This document shows, piece after piece, positions 51,772-59,507 of a stretch of 59,507 nucleotides of DNA (position 1 is the first letter of the stretch; every line of letters starts with the position of its first letter). Origin of the DNA: an uncultured Alphaproteobacteria bacterium (GTDB taxonomy: Bacteria > Pseudomonadota > Alphaproteobacteria > Caulobacterales > Hyphomonadaceae); NCBI GenBank assembly GCA_903831255.1, contig CAIKWZ010000019.1, positions 1 through 59,507 on the forward strand, written 5' to 3'. The translations under genes were made by a program, and so were the position numbers. Under the pieces are notes generated by a model. That model was not told the origin of the DNA. It made no database searches and saw only the letters and a program-made list of their open reading frames with translations.

Positions 51772-52842
51772 TTGCGTCGATCCCTTATTCTGGCTCTGGG
51801 AGCCGCCCTTGTCACTTTGCCGGCCATGGTCTCCGTTCAGGCGGATGCTTGGGCGCAGGCCGCTCCCGCCCCTTATAAGGCGCCCCGTCTGGCGATCGGT
51901 CAGCCGGATATCGGGGGATACTGGAGCAATTCGACCCTGACGCCGATGACCCGTCCGGCCGCCGTTCGTGATCGCCTCGTCTACACCGAAGAAGAGGTCA
52001 AGAAGCTGGAGGGCGCCGTTCAGATCGAGATCGAGGAAGGCAATCAGCCGACCGATCCTGACGCTCCGGCTGAGTATCGCAACCCCACCAGCGTCAACCG
52101 CCCGGAATTCACCGCCGCCGGCGGCGCTGTGGGCGGTTATAACCGTGGCTGGCTTGACCCCGGCAATCTCGTCATGCGGGTCAATGGCGAGCCGCGCACC
52201 TCAATCATCACCACCGCCAACGGGCTGGCACCTCCGCGCAAGCCTCAGCCTGCGGCGCCTGCGGCGGCCCGGGGCGGCGGCGATTCTTACGACAGCTACG
52301 AGACGCGCTCCCTCGGCGAGCGCTGCATTATCGGGTTCGGCCGCAATGCGGGTCCGCCCATGTTCCCGAACGGTTTCTACAACAACAACTACCACATCGT
52401 TCAGTCGCCTGATGCGGTGATGATCGAGGTGGAGATGAACCACGACGCCCGCATCATCCGTCTCAACAGCAAGCATCGCACCGACAATGTTCGGCCGTAT
52501 TTCGGCGATGCGATCGGCTGGTGGGAGGGCGATACTCTGGTCGTTGAGACCACGCACATTCCGCGAAGCCAGGCCTTCATGGGATCGTGGGAGAACCTCA
52601 AGGTGACCGAGCGCTTCACCCGCGTGGCGGATGACCGTCTTCACTATCGCTTCTCTGTTGAGGATCCGACCGTCTGGAATGAGGCCTGGGGCGGCGAATA
52701 CGAGTTCTCGCCTCTGAACGGTCAGATCTACGAGTATGCCTGCCATGAGGGCAATTACGCACTCCCTGGCATTCTGATGGGCGCGCGCGTCCAGGAGGCC
52801 AGAGAGGTCAGCGCCAAGGCGTCGGCCAAGGCTAAGCCCTGA
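51772..52842 (+). CDS. Secreted protein of unknown function with TTG start
   Basis: 356 residues. The start is a TTG at 51772 with a near-perfect GGAGGT at 51761-51766, 5 bases upstream; no ATG fits before the signal peptide RRSLILALGAALVTLPAMVS (cut near AWAQA). The mature protein is rich in short beta motifs: IGQPDIGGYWSNSTLTPM, GERCIIGFGRNAGPPMFPNGFYNNNYHIVQ, DAIGWWEGDTLVVETTHI and a YEYACHEGNYALPGIL end. I recognise this as a type common in sphingomonad/caulobacter genomes but have no function for it. It ends in a strong terminator. Confidence 0.75.
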   Translation: MRRSLILALGAALVTLPAMVSVQADAWAQAAPAPYKAPRLAIGQPDIGGYWSNSTLTPMTRPAAVRDRLVYTEEEVKKLEGAVQIEIEEGNQPTDPDAPAEYRNPTSVNRPEFTAAGGAVGGYNRGWLDPGNLVMRVNGEPRTSIITTANGLAPPRKPQPAAPAAARGGGDSYDSYETRSLGERCIIGFGRNAGPPMFPNGFYNNNYHIVQSPDAVMIEVEMNHDARIIRLNSKHRTDNVRPYFGDAIGWWEGDTLVVETTHIPRSQAFMGSWENLKVTERFTRVADDRLHYRFSVEDPTVWNEAWGGEYEFSPLNGQIYEYACHEGNYALPGILMGARVQEAREVSAKASAKAKP

Positions 52843-52878
52843 GATAGGGACGGGGTCTGAACGTCAGGCTCTGAAAGC

Positions 52879-52913
52879 AGGCCGGAAAGGGAAACCTTTC
52901 CGGCCTCTCTTTT
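52879..52913 (+). terminator. Intrinsic terminator
   Basis: Perfect 12-base arms AGGCCGGAAAGG and CCTTTCCGGCCT with a GAAA loop (52879-52906), followed by CTCTTTT. It serves the secreted-protein gene and lies directly against the end of the convergent esterase gene. Confidence 0.93.
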
Positions 52914-53965
52914 CATGGGCGGCCGAGCGCTCGGGCGAGTGCGGCCAGGCGCGCCTGTCGGAAACGTCGTGAAACGCCCGCCTCGGGCGCGAGAACGTCG
53001 AAACCGTGATAGGCGCCGGGAACGACCAGCAGTTCGGCGGCGACGCCGGCTGCGGTCAGTCGGCGGGCGTATTCGATGTCCTCCTCGAGGAAGAGGTCGA
53101 GGCCGCCGACGCCGATGAACGCCGGCGGCAGTCCGCTGAGGTCTTCGATGCGCGCTGGAACCGCCCCTTCGGGCGGACGATCGCCCCCGGCCGTCTGTCC
53201 GAGAAGCGCGCTCCAGCCGAACCGGTTCGAGGCGGCGTTCCATCGCACGCGCCCGGTATGAGCCGCAGCGACCCGTGAGCTGCCGGTCCGATCGTCGAGC
53301 ATCGGATAGGTCAGCAGCTGAAAGGCGATCTGATACTCGCCGCGCTTGCGGGCGGCGATGGCGAGCATGGCGGCATGTCCCCCGCCGGCGCTCTCTCCCC
53401 CGATCAGGATCCGATCGGTATCCACCCTCAGTCGGTTCGCCTCCCGATTGAGCCAGCGCAGCGCCGCATAATTGTCTTCAAGCGAGCCCGGAAACGCTGT
53501 CTCCGGCGCCAGACGGTATCCGACCGAGGCCACCACGCACCCCAGCTCCGAGGCGACTGTCTGAAGGAAGGCCGGGTTTCGACCGGCCGCCCCCGCCACG
53601 AACCCTCCGCCGTGCATGTGCAGGAAGACCGGCCTGCGATCATCGTCTCCGCCGGGATCGATCAGCTGAACAAGAACCTCAGGAGCGCCGGGAGGCCCGG
53701 GGATCATGACCCTCTGCAGCTGGGGCGCCGGCGGCGGCAGTGGTCCCGGGGTCGGCCGCGCCCGAACTGAGGCGAGAGTCTCGGCGGTGATGGGTTCGTC
53801 GGGAAGGTTCGCAACCGCGGCCAGAAGCTCAGGGTCGATTCCTTCCAGTCTCGTATCTGCGGGCATGGATGGGGCTCCCGGAGCCTGTTGAGCGGATGCG
53901 ATGGGCGCGGCCGCTGCGGCCGCCAGAAGGCCCAGACTGAGCCGTCTGCGAGTGGGCTGGGGCAT
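52913..53965 (-). CDS. Alpha/beta hydrolase (hormone-sensitive-lipase-type esterase), exported
   Basis: 350 residues. A twin-arginine-like start TRRRLSLGLLAAAAAAPIASAQ indicates export. HSL-family motifs follow: HMHGGGFVAGAAG (oxyanion hole), GGESAGGGHAAM (nucleophile elbow, serine near residue 194), a catalytic aspartate in GGLDLFLEEDIEYA and histidine in AYHGFD. It hydrolyses short-chain esters or a lactone. The gene is convergent with the secreted unknown protein and has no close partner upstream, so the natural substrate is not indicated. Confidence 0.87.
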   Translation of the reverse strand: MPQPTRRRLSLGLLAAAAAAPIASAQQAPGAPSMPADTRLEGIDPELLAAVANLPDEPITAETLASVRARPTPGPLPPPAPQLQRVMIPGPPGAPEVLVQLIDPGGDDDRRPVFLHMHGGGFVAGAAGRNPAFLQTVASELGCVVASVGYRLAPETAFPGSLEDNYAALRWLNREANRLRVDTDRILIGGESAGGGHAAMLAIAARKRGEYQIAFQLLTYPMLDDRTGSSRVAAAHTGRVRWNAASNRFGWSALLGQTAGGDRPPEGAVPARIEDLSGLPPAFIGVGGLDLFLEEDIEYARRLTAAGVAAELLVVPGAYHGFDVLAPEAGVSRRFRQARLAALARALGRP

Positions 53966-54113
53966 GCGTCAGTCTCCATCCTGGCGCCTGCGGAACGGGC
54001 GCGTCGGCTTAAGGCCGGCTGGGCGTTGGGATGATATTTCACCCTTTTGTGGGGAGAGGAAAGATCGGGAGGCGTTTCCTTACGGCAGGCGCCGCGCTAG
54101 GAGAGGCGTGGAC

Positions 54114-54986
54114 ATGCGCCCGGTCGGGGTGCGCGTGCGAACGGGAGCCGTCTCAGTGTCGGACCGCCGGAGCCGTCTTCGTGACGCTGTTCTCGAGCTG
54201 GCGGCTCGTCGCACGCTGTTGATGGGCATCGTCAATCTGACGCCGGATTCGTTTTCGGATGGTGGACGGGTTGAGGGGGCTGAAGCGGCTCTTCAGGCGG
54301 CCCTCGACCTGGCGCGGGAAGGCGCCGACATCATTGATCTCGGAGGAGAATCGACGCGCCCCGGAGCCCCGCCCGTATCGCAGGATGAGGAGCTCGCCCG
54401 TGTTATTGAACCGGTCCGTCTGATCTGCGAGACCCTGGATCATCCGGTCTCGATCGATACCTATAAAGCGGCTGTCGCCCGGAAGGCGGCGGCTCTCGGC
54501 GCCGTGATCATCAACGACATCTGGGGCGCGACGCGAGACGAGGACATGATGCGCGCGGCCGCCGAGACGAGATCGGCCATCTGCGTCACGTACAACCGGG
54601 GCGTCGCTGATCCGACCCTCTCCGTTCTCGACGACATGCGCGCCTTCTTCGATGAGGCCCTGGCGCGATCGCTCGCCGCCGGCGTCCCTCGACAGCATGT
54701 GATCCTCGATCCGGGTCTTGGCTTCGGCAAGACCTATGAACAGAACTACGTCCTCATGGCTCGTCTCGACGTTCTGCTCGATTACCGCCTGCCCGTGCTG
54801 GTGGGCGCCTCGCGTAAGTCGTTCGTTGGCCGGCGTCTGGATCGTCCGGTCGACCAGCGTCTGGCGGGGTCTCTCGCCTGCGGGCTTTTGTCGGCCATGA
54901 ACGGAGCATCGATACTCCGGGTGCATGATGTCGCCGCCCATCGCGATGCGCTCGACATCGCCCGGGCGTTCAGGGAGGCCGGATGA
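54114..54986 (+). CDS. folP: Dihydropteroate synthase
   Basis: 290 residues from ATG 54114 (AGGAGAGG 7 bases upstream; a GTG at 54108 is possible). Conserved blocks: TLLMGIVNLTPDSFSDGG, IDLGGESTRPGAPPVS, SIDTYKAAVARKA, ILDPGLGFGKTYEQN and GASRKSFVGR. It condenses 6-hydroxymethyl-7,8-dihydropterin diphosphate with p-aminobenzoate. A 30-residue N-terminal extension precedes the barrel. It is the first gene of a three-gene folate operon and overlaps folB by ATGA. Confidence 0.94.
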   Translation: MRPVGVRVRTGAVSVSDRRSRLRDAVLELAARRTLLMGIVNLTPDSFSDGGRVEGAEAALQAALDLAREGADIIDLGGESTRPGAPPVSQDEELARVIEPVRLICETLDHPVSIDTYKAAVARKAAALGAVIINDIWGATRDEDMMRAAAETRSAICVTYNRGVADPTLSVLDDMRAFFDEALARSLAAGVPRQHVILDPGLGFGKTYEQNYVLMARLDVLLDYRLPVLVGASRKSFVGRRLDRPVDQRLAGSLACGLLSAMNGASILRVHDVAAHRDALDIARAFREAG

Positions 54987-55348
54987 CTGACCGTGTGTTC
55001 GTGACCAATCTGTGCATTCACGGCTTTCACGGCGTCGCAAAAGCCGAGAAGTCGCTGGGGCAGAAATTCTATGTCGACATCGATTGCTGGGTGGAGAGAG
55101 CCGATCCGGACAGCGACCATATGGACGATACCGTCTGCTATGGCTCTCTGTGCGATATCGCCGAACAGTTGTCGGCCCGGACGACGTTCAATCTGATCGA
55201 GACCTTCGCGCATCGCATCGCGGGTGAGGTTCTCGACCGGTTTCCGGCGGTGTCGGCGATCCGGGTGAGGATCCGCAAGCCTTCAGCGCCCATTCGCCAT
55301 GCCGTCGATCATGTTGGGGTCGAGATCGAGCAGCGGCGGAATGGCTGA
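54983..55348 (+). CDS. folB: Dihydroneopterin aldolase
   Basis: 121 residues, full length. It begins TDRVFVTNLCIHGFHGVAKAEKSLGQKFYVDI, with the substrate-binding glutamate. The C-terminus has VRIRKPSAPIRHAVDHVGVEI with the catalytic lysine. It makes 6-hydroxymethyl-7,8-dihydropterin from dihydroneopterin. It overlaps folP by 4 bases and folK by 8 bases, indicating a coupled operon. Confidence 0.93.
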   Translation: MTDRVFVTNLCIHGFHGVAKAEKSLGQKFYVDIDCWVERADPDSDHMDDTVCYGSLCDIAEQLSARTTFNLIETFAHRIAGEVLDRFPAVSAIRVRIRKPSAPIRHAVDHVGVEIEQRRNG

Positions 55349-55931
55349 GGTCGGCCTTGGTCTCGGCGCCAATCTCGGCGATCGCGGCGCAGCGATCATC
55401 TCCGCGCTTCAGGCTCTGGACGCGATGGCGTCCGTGCGGCTGACGGCTCTGTCAGGAGTTTACCGTAGCGCTCCGTGGGGGATAACGGACCAGCCGGATT
55501 TTCTGAATATGGCCGCCCTCATTGAGACCGACCTTCCGCCTCTCGAGGCGCTGCGAACGGTCAAGGCGCTTGAACTCGCTTCCGGTCGGAGGGTGCGTGA
55601 GCGCTGGGGCCCCCGCGAGATCGATATCGACCTTCTTTTCTATGATGATCTGGAGCTCGCCTCTGGTGAGCTCATCCTGCCCCATCCCGGTCTCTTCCAG
55701 CGCCGTTTCGTGCTCGCGCCTCTGGTCGAGATAAGTCCCGATCGTCTGATCCGCGGGCGGACGCCCCTGCAGGGTCTTTTGGAACTCCCCGGGGAGGATA
55801 AAGGCGACGTCGTCCTCGATCTCCTGGAAACTCATCATCTTGCTCTCGCCTTTCCGGGCCGCGCCGCCCCCACGAGAGCAGGCGATCGCCAGTCGACGCG
55901 TCCGACGGCGTGGGACGGGTCGGAGCCTTAG
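55341..55931 (+). CDS. folK: Hydroxymethyldihydropterin pyrophosphokinase (HPPK)
   Basis: 196 residues from ATG 55341 inside the folB 3' end. HPPK motifs: GLGANLGDRGAAIISAL, APWGITDQPDFLNMAALIET, RERWGPREIDIDLLFYDD (metal-binding DxD) and LPHPGLFQRRFVLAPLVEI. A C-terminal tail of about 40 residues is not part of the fold. It transfers pyrophosphate from ATP to the pterin, supplying FolP. An ATG at 55299 would overlap folB further and adds no family sequence. Confidence 0.93.
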   Translation: MAEVGLGLGANLGDRGAAIISALQALDAMASVRLTALSGVYRSAPWGITDQPDFLNMAALIETDLPPLEALRTVKALELASGRRVRERWGPREIDIDLLFYDDLELASGELILPHPGLFQRRFVLAPLVEISPDRLIRGRTPLQGLLELPGEDKGDVVLDLLETHHLALAFPGRAAPTRAGDRQSTRPTAWDGSEP

Positions 55932-55957
55932 TCGGTTCCCTGCTGTGCGGGCGAGGT

Positions 55958-56551
55958 CTAACCCCGCGCCCTTGAATAGACCGTCCGGCCACAGATCGCA
56001 CCGTCCGGCAGCGGAGCCAGCATGACCCCTGAGGCGGTCTCCTCGCCCTCGAAGGCAGTGATCGTAAGGCCTGTCATCACCAGCTCGCCTCCAGCGGTCT
56101 CATGGAGAGCGAGGCTCGAGGGCCCGTCGGGGGCGCAGATCAGAGGCGTCCCCGCACTTGCCCCGATCCGCAGGAAGAGCGGCGATGTCCCCGCCGGGGC
56201 GCCGATGGCTGAGGCAAGAGGCCCATCCGCCGCCTGCGCGGTCAGATCGAAGGGCGTGTGGTTCGCTTCGGTCAGTTCGAGATACTGCTCCGGCCCCGCT
56301 TCAAGGCGCACGGTCGCCACAGGGTCCATGCCCTCAGCAGCCGCGGCCTCGTCAACCCGGCGCGTAAAGGTCAGCGGCGGCGCTTCGGCGGGCGTCGTCG
56401 CGATCAGGGCGACCGATCCCGTGCCCGTGAGAAGGCTGTCGAGGGATGCCGGGGCGGGCGAAGTCTCTGCAACCGGTCCTGCTGATGGCGTCTGCGGCTC
56501 GCACGCCATGAACAGGACGAGAGCCGCCGTCGTCAGGATAGTGCGTTTCAT
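55958..56551 (-). CDS. Lipoprotein of unknown function
   Basis: 197 residues from ATG 56551. The signal MKRTILTTAALVLFMAC ends in an FMAC lipobox (Cys 17), followed by a proline/serine-rich linker. The rest is a small alpha/beta protein with CAPDGPSSLALHETAGGELVMTGLTITAF and two cysteines that could pair. No known domain recognised. It converges with the folate operon (26 bases between the stops). Upstream codons before 56551 overlap the neighbouring membrane-protein gene and are not used. Confidence 0.7.
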   Translation of the reverse strand: MKRTILTTAALVLFMACEPQTPSAGPVAETSPAPASLDSLLTGTGSVALIATTPAEAPPLTFTRRVDEAAAAEGMDPVATVRLEAGPEQYLELTEANHTPFDLTAQAADGPLASAIGAPAGTSPLFLRIGASAGTPLICAPDGPSSLALHETAGGELVMTGLTITAFEGEETASGVMLAPLPDGAICGRTVYSRARG

Positions 56552-56612
56552 CCGGGGCGTCCTTCGTTTGTCGGGCCGGAGGACAGCTCGACTCATTTGT
56601 CCTGTGAAACGG

Positions 56613-57446
56613 TCAGAGACGGACAAGCGGCTGACCGGCGAGGGCCTGAAGAAAGAGACCCGTCACGACCAGAACGCTGAGCGCCGCTCCGCCGATCACG
56701 ATCGACCGGGCCTGACCCGGCGCGAGGCGATCGGCGATCAGGCCGAGCAGCGGAACCGCCTGCATGGTGTGGGTCGCGAAGAAATGCGGCACGCGCAGAT
56801 CCCCGCCGGTTGCCGACCATCCGACCAGAGGCAGCCCGTTCGCGTCCGAGCGGACCCCGCCCACCCAGTGGCCGGGCCCGTCGATGGCGCCGGAGGACAT
56901 CAGGCCTGCGATCACGAGGGTCATGATCGAACCCAGAGTGAGACCCAGGCCGACCCCGAGGCGTGTGCCCGGGCCGGTGGTGTCCGATGCGCGACGCCAG
57001 ACCATGACGCCCCAGATGAAGGAGCAGATCACCAGCGAGACGGCGCCGACGCCCATAATGCTGTACATGATCGATTCAACGGGGGTCTCGGTATTGAAGT
57101 GCGAGGCCCGACCCCGGGCGGACTGGATAACAAGATAGAGCACTTCCGTGAGAGCGAAGAACGCTGTCGTCAGCGCGAGGCCGCGGCTGAGGCGGCCGTC
57201 CCTGCGCTCAGACGGCAGCGTGCGCAGGACAAGAACCATCGTGACGAGGTGCACGATCAGGGAAGCTTCGAACTTCAGCGGTTTGTCCCACACGCTCACC
57301 TCATTGAGCATCCGGGGATCGAGACCCTGCGCCAGGGCCGAAGGGATCATCAGTGCGGCCATCGAGGCCGCCGTCATCAGCAGAAGCTCGGCCGGATCGG
57401 CGCGGCGTCGGGCGATCGGGGTTGAGAGAGATGGCGCTGGGGTCAT
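56613..57446 (-). CDS. Multi-helix membrane protein, partner of the ABA4-like protein
   Basis: 277 residues with six to seven membrane helices (for example AELLLMTAASMAALMIPSAL, ASLIVHLVTMVLVL, GLALTTAFFALTEVLYLVI, GVGAVSLVICSFIWGVMVW, GSIMTLVIAGLM and SIVIGGAALSVLVVTGLFLQ). A conserved-looking RVPHFFATHTMQAVPLLGLIADR contains two histidines that could bind metal or haem. Its ATG overlaps the end of the ABA4-like gene by ATGA, so the two proteins probably act together. I do not recognise the family by name. Confidence 0.72.
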   Translation of the reverse strand: MTPAPSLSTPIARRRADPAELLLMTAASMAALMIPSALAQGLDPRMLNEVSVWDKPLKFEASLIVHLVTMVLVLRTLPSERRDGRLSRGLALTTAFFALTEVLYLVIQSARGRASHFNTETPVESIMYSIMGVGAVSLVICSFIWGVMVWRRASDTTGPGTRLGVGLGLTLGSIMTLVIAGLMSSGAIDGPGHWVGGVRSDANGLPLVGWSATGGDLRVPHFFATHTMQAVPLLGLIADRLAPGQARSIVIGGAALSVLVVTGLFLQALAGQPLVRL

Positions 57447-57886
57447 TGGCCGGCCTCCGCGGCTGCGGGCTTGCGGAACCGAGGCACGGCCTCCATCGAG
57501 GCATAGATGAGATACCCGACCGGACCGAACATGAAGGTTCCCAGAAGGATAGGGGCCTGCATCAGGCGGGACATGCCGCGCGCATCGGCGCGTTCAGCGA
57601 TCCAGACGCCCACCAGAAGATCGAAGGCGAGATAATGGACCCATCCGGCGAGGAGGCCGGGGCGGCTCGAGAACAGGGCGGCGACCTGGTCGAGGGACCC
57701 GAACCCTCCGCCCTCGACGGTGAAAAAGGACGTGAACACCAGTGTGGCGTAGAGGGCTGATAGGGCGAAAATCACCCCAAACCGCAGCGCAGCGATGATC
57801 CAGCGCCACCGGGGAAGAGCGATGAGGACGAGCCAGGACGCCGCCGCAGCCGAGCTCGCCAAACTGAAGGTCTGATCAAGATCCAT
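57443..57886 (-). CDS. ABA4-like membrane protein (DUF4281)
   Basis: 147 residues, four helices. The family pattern WVHYLAFDLLVGVWIAERADARGM, followed by LMQAPILLGTFMFGPVGYLIYASM, matches ABA4/DUF4281. Plant ABA4 is needed for neoxanthin formation, and bacterial homologues are uncharacterised. It heads a two-gene unit with the multi-helix membrane protein by a 4-base overlap. A carotenoid or other isoprenoid membrane role is suggested only by homology to the plant protein. Confidence 0.82.
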   Translation of the reverse strand: MDLDQTFSLASSAAAASWLVLIALPRWRWIIAALRFGVIFALSALYATLVFTSFFTVEGGGFGSLDQVAALFSSRPGLLAGWVHYLAFDLLVGVWIAERADARGMSRLMQAPILLGTFMFGPVGYLIYASMEAVPRFRKPAAAEAGQ

Positions 57887-58056
57887 GTCCGAGGGCCCCC
57901 TCGTTTGCCTGGATCCTTATCTCACAAAGTCCCTGTCCTGTCATCGCGCGGGGCTGAGCGTCTCCCGTCGGATGACCTTCCGAGAATGGGGCTGGACGAA
58001 AGTCGATACGGGGAGAACACTTCGCGAGATCGTAAGGATGGTTCAGGAGACCTGAC

Positions 58057-59507
58057 GTGACAGGATGGAGATCTCGAGACGAAGGCTTTGCTGTTCGTCT
58101 CGGAAGGCTGGCTCTCTGGGCGGGTATCACCCTCTTCGGCCTCGTCGGACCCGTCATGGCCTCGCCCGCCGATCGTCTCGTCCCGGCGCCGCTTGAGGCG
58201 ACGCTCTCTGGCGAGCGGACCCCGGGTCGCGACCGGTTCGTTGTCTATCCGCCCAGTCGCTCGGGGCCTGTGATGAAGGCGTCGGTCGCCCGTTTTGAGA
58301 CGCGCATGAAAAAGGCTTTTGCGCTCGGCGATGCAGGGCGGGCGATATCGGTTCGTATCGAGTGCGCCTGCGCGCCCGGATCAGGGTTCGGTCTTGGGGA
58401 GGATGAAGGCTACGAGGTGTCGATCACGCGCTCGCGCGTGCGGATCCGCGCGACAACTGAGGTGGGGGTGATGAGGGCGTTGGCGACCCTGTTTCAGCTC
58501 GCGCAGCGGGACGAAGCGGGTCTGTCCTGGCCGCTTGGAGACATCAGGGACGAGCCGCGTTTCGCATGGCGCGGACTGATGATTGATGTCGCACGGCATT
58601 TTCAGCCGATCGACGCCTTGCAACGACAGATCGACGCCATGGAGCTCACGAAGCTCAACGTTCTCCATCTGCACCTGAGCGATTCCGAGGCGTTTCGCGT
58701 CGAGAGCCGGCTTTATCCGCGCCTTCACGAGGTGGGATCCTTCGGCCAGTTCTATTCGCAGGCCGACATCCGTCGCCTTGTCGATTATGCCAGAGAAAGG
58801 GGCGTGAGGATCATTCCGGAGTTCGATCTGCCAGGCCACAGCCTTGCGATGATTTACGCTTATCCCATGCTGGCGAGCGCTCCGGTTCCTGATCCGCCCT
58901 GGAGTCTTCCTGTCCGCCGGAACGCGGTGATCGATCCGACCCGGGAAGAGGTATACGCCCTTCTGGATGACCTGATCGGAGAGATGACGGCTCTTTTTCC
59001 CGATCCTCATTTCCACACCGGCGCTGATGAAGTGAACGGGATTGAGTGGAGCGCCAGCGCCCCGATCGCAGCCTTCATGAAGCAGAAGGGGTTCGAAACT
59101 CCCGAAGACCTGCAGGCGTATTTCAGCGGCCGCATGCATGGAATCGTCTCGCGACATGGAAAGACGATGATCGGCTGGGATGAAATCCTCGCCCCCGATC
59201 TTCCGAAGGATGTGCTTGTTCAGAGCTGGACCAGCTCCAAGATGACGGGACTGGCGGCGCGCGCCGGCCACAAGGTGGTCGTCTCGGCAGGCTACTATCT
59301 CGACTGGCTGACACCCTCCTCCTTTCTTCACGTTCGCGACCCTCTGGATCTCACGGCTCAGGGCGTCACGCCGGAGGGATTTGCACGTGTCAGGGGATCG
59401 CCCCTCGAGCGCCTGATCAGCGAGCGGTTCGTCATCGACCCGAGCCTGCGTCTCAGCCCTGAGGAAGAAGCGCGTATTCTTGGGGGTGAAGCAGCGATGT
59501 GGACGGA
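58057..59507 (+). CDS. GH20 beta-N-acetylhexosaminidase, secreted (3' end cut by window)
   Basis: At least 483 residues; the frame is open to the window edge. The start is a GTG at 58057 with AGGAGA 6 bases upstream, following an in-frame TAA at 58033. A signal-like helix (RLALWAGITLFGLVGPVMA) comes first, then the GH20b N-terminal domain. The catalytic barrel starts at FAWRGLMIDVARHFQPID; HLHLSDSEAFRVES, IIPEFDLPGHS and the catalytic aspartate-glutamate pair in FHTGADEVNG (about residue 323) follow, with GGEAAMWT at the very edge. It removes terminal GlcNAc/GalNAc from chitin oligomers or glycans, outside the cytoplasm. Confidence 0.9.
   Translation, partial: MTGWRSRDEGFAVRLGRLALWAGITLFGLVGPVMASPADRLVPAPLEATLSGERTPGRDRFVVYPPSRSGPVMKASVARFETRMKKAFALGDAGRAISVRIECACAPGSGFGLGEDEGYEVSITRSRVRIRATTEVGVMRALATLFQLAQRDEAGLSWPLGDIRDEPRFAWRGLMIDVARHFQPIDALQRQIDAMELTKLNVLHLHLSDSEAFRVESRLYPRLHEVGSFGQFYSQADIRRLVDYARERGVRIIPEFDLPGHSLAMIYAYPMLASAPVPDPPWSLPVRRNAVIDPTREEVYALLDDLIGEMTALFPDPHFHTGADEVNGIEWSASAPIAAFMKQKGFETPEDLQAYFSGRMHGIVSRHGKTMIGWDEILAPDLPKDVLVQSWTSSKMTGLAARAGHKVVVSAGYYLDWLTPSSFLHVRDPLDLTAQGVTPEGFARVRGSPLERLISERFVIDPSLRLSPEEEARILGGEAAMWT

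Noticed and set aside
58381-59331. A 316-codon minus-strand open frame
   Set aside because: Antisense to the GH20 gene, whose catalytic motifs are unmistakable on the plus strand.
1-59507. CRISPR array, rRNA, tRNA or insertion sequence
   Set aside because: Reading through the window I saw no regularly spaced repeats, no ribosomal or transfer RNA signatures and no transposase motifs.

Overview
This is 59.5 kb of GC-rich chromosomal DNA from an aerobic Gram-negative bacterium, most likely an alphaproteobacterium of the Caulobacterales/Hyphomonadaceae/Maricaulaceae kind. That placement is an inference. It rests on an Irr-type Fur regulator with Irr-box-like sites, two very large TonB-dependent receptors of the type common in oligotrophic alphaproteobacteria, a Coq4-family protein, dense gene packing with many ATGA overlaps, and strong GC bias at third codon positions. 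I see no rRNA, tRNA, CRISPR array, insertion sequence or prophage.

Layout. 0-4.5 kb is accessory-looking: the 5' end of a DoxX gene, an unknown membrane protein, an AAA+ ATPase behind an AT-rich leader without a Shine-Dalgarno, and a hipBA toxin-antitoxin pair with a palindromic putative operator. 4.7-7.7 kb is sulfate activation (cysD, cysNC). 7.7-11.7 kb holds a ZIP metal transporter and then maiA, fah, scoA and scoB, which together take maleylacetoacetate to fumarate and acetoacetyl-CoA. 11.7-14 kb is a kinase/PLP phospho-lyase pair. 14.3-17.4 kb is an iron/peroxide block: DUF3501, a CCG-type Fe-S protein, rubrerythrin and Irr. 17.6-19 kb is a CaiB-type CoA transferase and a small unknown. 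19.2-25.1 kb is a tandem pair of paralogous TonB receptors, each with its own near-identical terminator. 25.4-30 kb is hrpB, a GFA-family protein, nitronate monooxygenase and a small membrane protein.

30-33.1 kb is the most unusual block: a recombinase-like protein lacking the catalytic serine region, divergent from an inositol-monophosphatase/ADP-ribosylglycohydrolase fusion that is followed 2 bp later by a Nudix hydrolase. 33-37.7 kb has an RNA methyltransferase with mntP, divergent from a molybdate transporter in the order modB-modC-modA behind a ModE-like operator. 37.8-42.8 kb has a secreted redoxin/cytochrome c/copper-monooxygenase/EF-hand protein, a Tat-exported phospholipase C and a Spy-like lipoprotein. 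42.9-48.9 kb has a small lipoprotein, a three-gene MFS/Coq4/AtuA operon and a divergent enoyl-CoA hydratase. 49-54 kb has membrane proteins (including MAPEG), a class III aminotransferase, a secreted protein of unknown function and an esterase. 54.1-55.9 kb is the folate operon folP-folB-folK. 56-57.9 kb has a lipoprotein and an ABA4-like membrane pair. The window ends inside a GH20 beta-N-acetylhexosaminidase.

Gene starts were chosen from Shine-Dalgarno position and family N-termini, and several begin with GTG or TTG. Functions are by motif recognition only, since no database search was possible.
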